In this document: one piece after another, positions 7,433-10,464 of the stretch
Position numbering within the stretch: the stretch's first letter is position 1
Layout: the number at the start of each line of letters is the position of its first letter
Origin: Bacteroidota bacterium
GTDB taxonomy: Bacteria > Bacteroidota > Bacteroidia > Bacteroidales > VadinHA17
NCBI GenBank assembly: GCA_012838685.1
Contig: DUOU01000048.1
Location: 1 to 10,464, forward strand
Length of the DNA: 10,464 nucleotides
Reading direction: 5' to 3'
Translations under genes and position numbers: made by a program
The notes under the pieces: model-generated
The model's input: the letters and a program-made list of their open reading frames with translations, nothing else
The model's database searches: none
Told to the model about the DNA's origin: nothing

Positions 7433-8094
7433 ATATTAAGGTATTTCATCAACATATCAAATCGCTCGGAATAAAACTGATCGATCGTCTTGTCGCTTGT
7501 GATCCACATTTTTACATCATAACCACATCTCTCAAATGTTCTGATAACCGAACTCAGTTCTGTTGTGTTTACCTTTAAGGTGACCTCCATCATGGATGAA
7601 TTGGGCGGAGAGGTAATGTACACGCTCAAAACCCTCACATTATTGCTTTCAACAATTTGGGCAATTTGAGATAACGAATAGTCTATCGGGTTGATACTAA
7701 GTATAATAATGCCGCCACGCTCAGAAATAGAGGAAGTTTGGGCGAATGATTTGATCAGGTCATCCCGGAGAATCGACCCTTTGAACCGGTTATTTTCATC
7801 TACTACAGGAATAACGGAGAGATTATAGGTGGAGGCGACCCCCAGGATCTCAAAAATATGCTGATCTATTCCCACCGATGGGTTGAAAAGAGTGAGATTA
7901 CTTTCTTCCAACTGTGACCCTTGATCGCTTTGTTCAAGCAATGAGATATCGCTTACCGTACCAAGATACTCCATATTGCTGACAACAGGAAGGTGATTTA
8001 CCTTGAAACTACCCATATAACCAATAGCCAAACCCACAGTATCGGTAGGTTTAAGGAAAGGTAATTTTTCTGATATCAATTCTTTGGCCACCAT
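7429..8094 (-). CDS. CBS-domain pair with ACT-like C-terminal domain, putative sensor protein
   Basis: This 221-residue soluble protein has no signal peptide. CBS repeat 1 spans about 1-55 (VNHLPVVSNMEYLGTVSDISLLE) and repeat 2 about 68-118 (NLSVIPVVDENNRFKGSILRDDLI). Both have the hydrophobic-Pro-Val-Val...G-hydrophobic-D strand/helix pattern that forms a Bateman module binding adenine nucleotides. Residues about 127-195 (GGIIILSINPIDYSLSQIA onward, ending in FERCGYDV) look like an ACT-type ligand-binding fold, as in AcuB-like proteins. No catalytic domain is seen, so a sensory or regulatory role is likely. The 4-base overlap with nadK makes regulation of NAD kinase or response to its nucleotides an attractive but unproved idea. 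It is the first gene of the minus-strand cluster. Confidence 0.88.
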   Translation of the reverse strand: MVAKELISEKLPFLKPTDTVGLAIGYMGSFKVNHLPVVSNMEYLGTVSDISLLEQSDQGSQLEESNLTLFNPSVGIDQHIFEILGVASTYNLSVIPVVDENNRFKGSILRDDLIKSFAQTSSISERGGIIILSINPIDYSLSQIAQIVESNNVRVLSVYITSPPNSSMMEVTLKVNTTELSSVIRTFERCGYDVKMWITSDKTIDQFYSERFDMLMKYLNI

Positions 8095-8115
8095 ATCTTA
8101 TTTATTATATAATCC

Positions 8116-8145
8116 CAAAGTAAATAAAAAAAAGTATTTATTCAA
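8116..8145 (-). promoter_or_regulatory. Probable promoter of the CBS-nadK cluster
   Basis: On the minus strand a TTG (8145-8143) is followed after 19 bases by TTACTTTG (8123-8116), which matches five of the six fixed bases of the Bacteroidota TAnnTTTG element. Spacing fits the phylum's -33/-7 architecture. Initiation would fall near 8108, giving a leader of about 15 bases before the ATG at 8094. The divergent spacer needs a minus-strand promoter, which raises confidence, but the DNA is very A/T-rich. Confidence 0.45.
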
Positions 8146-8200
8146 TTTGATAGTTGTTAAATGTGATTCCTCCCTCTTTTTTATATTTTTACCGCATTAT

Positions 8201-8222
8201 TGTTGACCTGCTTAAGTCAACA
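8201..8222. repeat. Inverted repeat, possible operator in the divergent spacer
   Basis: TGTTGAC (8201-8207) and GTCAACA (8216-8222) form a perfect 7-bp inverted repeat with an 8-base spacer. The 15-base centre-to-centre distance is somewhat longer than one helical turn. The left arm contains the TTG of the candidate plus-strand promoter, so a dimeric regulator bound here would block RNA polymerase. No T-tract follows, so it is not a terminator. No matching regulator gene is in the window. Confidence 0.4.
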
Positions 8223-8232
8223 GTTATGTTCG
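8203..8232 (+). promoter_or_regulatory. Probable promoter of the ykgJ-like/dapB/lepB genes
   Basis: TTG (8203-8205), a 19-base spacer and TATGTTCG (8225-8232, five of six fixed bases of TAnnTTTG) form a Bacteroidota-type promoter. Initiation near 8239 would leave about 19 bases before the ATG at 8258. The spacing equals that of the divergent candidate promoter. The -33 part lies inside the inverted repeat at 8201-8222. Confidence 0.4.
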
Positions 8233-8257
8233 ATAATTTGTTGTTGGATCTATTTCG

Positions 8258-8497
8258 ATGAAGTGCCATGAAAACTGCGGCGAATGCTGCATTATCTTAT
8301 CGATATCCTCCCCAATGCCCGGTATGCCCGATGGTAAGCCGGCCGGTGTCCGATGCGTTCATTTGACAGAGGAGCGCGAATGCGATCTTTTTGGAAAACC
8401 CGAAAGACCCAGGGTTTGCATCGACTTTCTCGCGGAACCTCTATTTTGCGGAGAATCACCCGAAGAGGCCAAAAAGATATTATCTTCGCTGCTGTGA
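8258..8497 (+). CDS. YkgJ-family small cysteine-cluster protein
   Basis: The 79-residue product has eight cysteines (positions 3, 7, 10, 11, 33, 42, 54, 64), led by a CHENCGECC cluster. This is the CxxCxxCC-type signature (Pfam family of putative zinc- or iron-chelating proteins, E. coli YkgJ). The later pattern, a Gly-rich stretch, then RCVHL, CDLFGKPERPRVC and a final FC, is also the family order, so I take it as a complete small member and not a fragment. It has no signal peptide or membrane segment, so it should be cytoplasmic. The role is unknown; metal binding is inferred from the cysteines. It is first in a plus-strand group with dapB 63 bases on. Codon use looks like that of its neighbours, and the conserved Cys pattern argues against a chance frame. 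Confidence 0.85.
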   Translation: MKCHENCGECCIILSISSPMPGMPDGKPAGVRCVHLTEERECDLFGKPERPRVCIDFLAEPLFCGESPEEAKKILSSLL

Positions 8498-8560
8498 AAT
8501 TTTTATTATCGGTATCGTTATTTTTTTATTGTAGATATTAATTTAAAGAAGACTAATAAA

Positions 8561-9292
8561 ATGAGAATAGGTTTGATTGGTTATGGAAGGATGGGCCATG
8601 AAATAGAGGAGGCCGCCATCAATAGGGGACATTCCGTGGTTCTTAAGATAGATGTGAACAATCTGGAGGATTTTAATAAGGAAAATTTTGTTAGGCTGGG
8701 GGTGGACGTTGTGATAGAATTTTCTTCGCCAACGTCAGCTTTTGAAAATGTCCGCAAATGTTTGGGTTTTGGAGTGCCGGTTGTTTCCGGAACGACGGGG
8801 TGGACAGAAAAATATCCATTAGCTGCCGAAGAGTGTATAAAAAACAATACCTCATTTATCCACTCATCCAATTTCAGTATCGGGGTTAATCTCTTTTTTA
8901 AGATCAACTCACTGCTTTCGGCATACATTAGTGGTTACAGTGATTATAGGGTCTCTATGGAGGAGATACACCATACAAAGAAACTTGACGCTCCAAGTGG
9001 CACGGCAATAACTACCGCTGAAAAAATAATTGAAAATTCAAAAAAATATAATGGTTGGTACCTTAAAACAGAAGATTCCGGGGATATTGCCAATAAGGTT
9101 CCCATTGTCGCGGCAAGGGAAGGGTCCGTGCCCGGGACACACTCCGTGGAGTGGGATTCTCCAATTGATTCCATAACGATAAAACATGAAGCAAAAAACA
9201 GGAAAGGATTCGCGACAGGCGCTGTTGTCGCCGCAGAGTATATATTCGACAAGAAGGGGGTATTTACAATGAGCGAAGTACTTGGCTTATAA
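8561..9292 (+). CDS. dapB: 4-hydroxy-tetrahydrodipicolinate reductase
   Basis: DapB reduces 4-hydroxy-tetrahydrodipicolinate to tetrahydrodipicolinate with NAD(P)H in the lysine/diaminopimelate pathway, in the cytoplasm. The 243 residues begin with the Rossmann loop IGYGRMG (6-12). The family signature follows: SGTTGW (76-81), NFSIGVNLF (104-112), and EIHHTKKLDAPSGTA (135-149), with the catalytic His137-His138 pair and Lys141. A C-terminal nucleotide/substrate region contains REGSVPGTH (186-194). At 243 residues it is shorter than E. coli DapB (about 270), normal for Bacteroidota. The ATG at 8561 leaves only Met-Arg before the first strand, so the start is firm. It follows the Cys-rich gene by 63 bases and precedes lepB by 10 bases, an order common in Bacteroidota. 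Confidence 0.97.
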   Translation: MRIGLIGYGRMGHEIEEAAINRGHSVVLKIDVNNLEDFNKENFVRLGVDVVIEFSSPTSAFENVRKCLGFGVPVVSGTTGWTEKYPLAAEECIKNNTSFIHSSNFSIGVNLFFKINSLLSAYISGYSDYRVSMEEIHHTKKLDAPSGTAITTAEKIIENSKKYNGWYLKTEDSGDIANKVPIVAAREGSVPGTHSVEWDSPIDSITIKHEAKNRKGFATGAVVAAEYIFDKKGVFTMSEVLGL

Positions 9293-9296
9293 AATT

Positions 9297-9314
9297 AAAC
9301 AGATGAAACAGATG
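9297..9314 (+). repeat. lepB: Perfect 9-bp tandem duplication over the lepB start codon
   Basis: AAACAGATG occurs twice in direct succession (9297-9305 and 9306-9314). Each unit contains an ATG and the period is three codons, so lepB has two in-frame candidate starts (9303 and 9312) with identical upstream nonamers. The proteins would differ only by Met-Lys-Gln. Confidence 0.7.
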
Positions 9315-10464
9315 AACAAAAAATACATAACTTTCGCTATCGTCTCAGTTCTATATGTGTTGCTTATTGTTTGGTTAAAATGTTTTTGGTGGTTACTTGG
9401 ATTGATCGTAATTTTTGACATATATATTACCGAAAAAGTAAACTGGACATTCTGGAAAAAAAGGAACGGGCTCAACAGTTCCCTTATCGAATGGCTTGAT
9501 GCCCTGATATTCGCTGTGATAATTGTCTCTATAATCAACATCGTTCTTTTTCAAAATTACAGGATACCCACCCCATCAATGGAAAAATCACTGTTGGTTG
9601 GAGACCATCTGGCTGTAAGTAAGTTAGCATATGGCCCCAGATTGCCCAACACCCCATTGGCAATGCCGTTCATGCAAAACACGATTCCCGGGACAACCAT
9701 GAAATCGTGGTCCAATCTTATAATAAAACCCTACAAGAGAGCGGCGGGATTTGGTACGGTAAAGAACAACCAACCATTTGTGTTCAATTTTCCCGAAGGA
9801 GATACGGTGGTTATGGAGGAACAGGCTACAAGCTATTATGAGATTGTTCGCAGAACCGCCAGGGAGATGAAAGAGAGTGATCCAACAGACTTTAAGCCTC
9901 TTACCTACTATATGCCACTGGCAAGGAACTATGTGCTGAACAATAGCAATATTGTATACCGACCTGTTGATCGCAGGGATAATTATGTGAAAAGGTGTAT
10001 AGGTATTCCCGGCGATATTGTGGAGATTAAGGGAGGTGATGTTTATATCAATAACACTTATATGGATGAAAACCCGCAACAACAGACAACATATGTGGTA
10101 ATCACCAATGGGACCCAAATAAATCCAAAAACTTTTGAGCGTTTGAATATCGCCAAGTCTGATATAAACAGACGTTCCAGTGCCGTTTACGAATTGCCGC
10201 TCACAAAAGAAAACGCTGAAGAGTTGAGCAAACTTCCCAATGTTGTCGATGTTCGGAAAGTAGTTGTTAACCAAGGAAAATACTCTCCCTATATTTTTCC
10301 CCATAACGATTATTACAATTGGAACGAAGATAATCTTGGTCCGATATGGATACCCAAAAAAGGGGAAACGGTTGAAATTGATACAATTAACATATGTCTT
10401 TACAGGAGGATTATAGATGTTTATGAGGGGAATGATCTTAAGATTGAAAACAGTGTGATATACA
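9303..10464 (+). CDS. lepB: Signal peptidase I, N-terminal part (runs off the window end)
   Basis: LepB is the inner-membrane serine/lysine protease that removes signal peptides from exported proteins. The visible 387 codons show two hydrophobic segments (about 8-42 and 65-84), then RIPTPSMEKSLLVGDHLAVSK with nucleophile Ser92, and NYVKRCIGIPGD with general base Lys230, followed by a beta-rich domain. About 138 residues separate Ser and Lys, several times more than the roughly 55 in E. coli LepB. This insertion, and the NDYYNWNEDNLGPIWIPKKGE stretch (339-359), are typical of the long Bacteroidota enzymes. The late GDNR/DSR box should lie just beyond the window. The frame is open to base 10464 without a stop. 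It begins 10 bases after dapB, so the two are co-transcribed. The start is at 9303 or 9312. Confidence 0.95.
   Translation, partial: MKQMNKKYITFAIVSVLYVLLIVWLKCFWWLLGLIVIFDIYITEKVNWTFWKKRNGLNSSLIEWLDALIFAVIIVSIINIVLFQNYRIPTPSMEKSLLVGDHLAVSKLAYGPRLPNTPLAMPFMQNTIPGTTMKSWSNLIIKPYKRAAGFGTVKNNQPFVFNFPEGDTVVMEEQATSYYEIVRRTAREMKESDPTDFKPLTYYMPLARNYVLNNSNIVYRPVDRRDNYVKRCIGIPGDIVEIKGGDVYINNTYMDENPQQQTTYVVITNGTQINPKTFERLNIAKSDINRRSSAVYELPLTKENAEELSKLPNVVDVRKVVVNQGKYSPYIFPHNDYYNWNEDNLGPIWIPKKGETVEIDTINICLYRRIIDVYEGNDLKIENSVIY

Noticed and set aside
8472..8484. AAGATA-T-TATCTT palindrome at the end of the Cys-rich gene, with T-rich DNA downstream, considered as a terminator
   Set aside because: The arms leave a one-base loop, are A/T-rich, and the nearest T-tract is too far downstream.
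8581..9252. Two minus-strand open frames within dapB
   Set aside because: Antisense shadows; the plus frame has a complete DapB motif set.
9624..10304. 226-codon minus-strand open frame
   Set aside because: It is fully antisense to lepB, whose plus-strand frame carries the catalytic Ser/Lys motifs; the minus-strand translation resembles no family.
1..10464. Mobile elements, CRISPR arrays, defence islands, phage genes, tRNA or rRNA
   Set aside because: No transposase or integrase, no regularly spaced repeats, no cloverleaf or rRNA signatures; almost all bases are in housekeeping genes.

Overview
The window looks like a chromosomal, housekeeping segment from a Bacteroidota genome, most likely Bacteroidales. 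The evidence is the gene order (CBS protein, nadK, DUF6089-type barrel, uppS, bamA, two ompH/skp genes, murI), the dapB-lepB pair with a very large Bacteroidota-type signal peptidase I, the A/T-rich leaders with no clear Shine-Dalgarno sequences, and several TAnnTTTG-like -7 promoter elements. Base composition is moderate, about 40-45% GC by eye, and uniform. I saw no transposase, phage gene, CRISPR array, tRNA or rRNA.

Layout. From 8094 down to 629 on the minus strand runs one long co-directional cluster: a CBS-pair/ACT-like protein, NAD kinase (nadK), two outer-membrane beta-barrel proteins, undecaprenyl diphosphate synthase (uppS), the barrel-assembly protein BamA, and two Skp/OmpH periplasmic chaperones. 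CBS-nadK and uppS-bamA each share an ATGA stop/start overlap. A classic hairpin plus T-tract at 574-605 closes the cluster, and after it, on the same strand, comes the 5' part of murI (glutamate racemase), which leaves the window at base 1. On the plus strand, diverging from the CBS gene across a 163-bp spacer, are a 79-residue eight-cysteine YkgJ-like protein, dapB and the start of lepB, which leaves the window at base 10464.

How it works together. Most genes serve the cell envelope. MurI makes D-glutamate and DapB makes the diaminopimelate/lysine precursor for peptidoglycan. UppS makes the C55 lipid carrier. LepB removes signal peptides. Skp-type chaperones carry unfolded outer-membrane proteins across the periplasm to BamA, and the two small barrels are probable outer-membrane proteins of unknown role. 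NadK supplies NADP(H), a cofactor DapB can use; its neighbour, a CBS/ACT protein, may be a nucleotide or metabolite sensor (inference).

I did not find an undescribed system. The items most worth a second look are the tandem DUF6089-like barrels beside bamA, the palindrome sitting in the candidate plus-strand promoter, the small Cys-rich protein heading the dapB operon, the leader hairpin before the distal ompH, and the coupled CBS/ACT-nadK pair.
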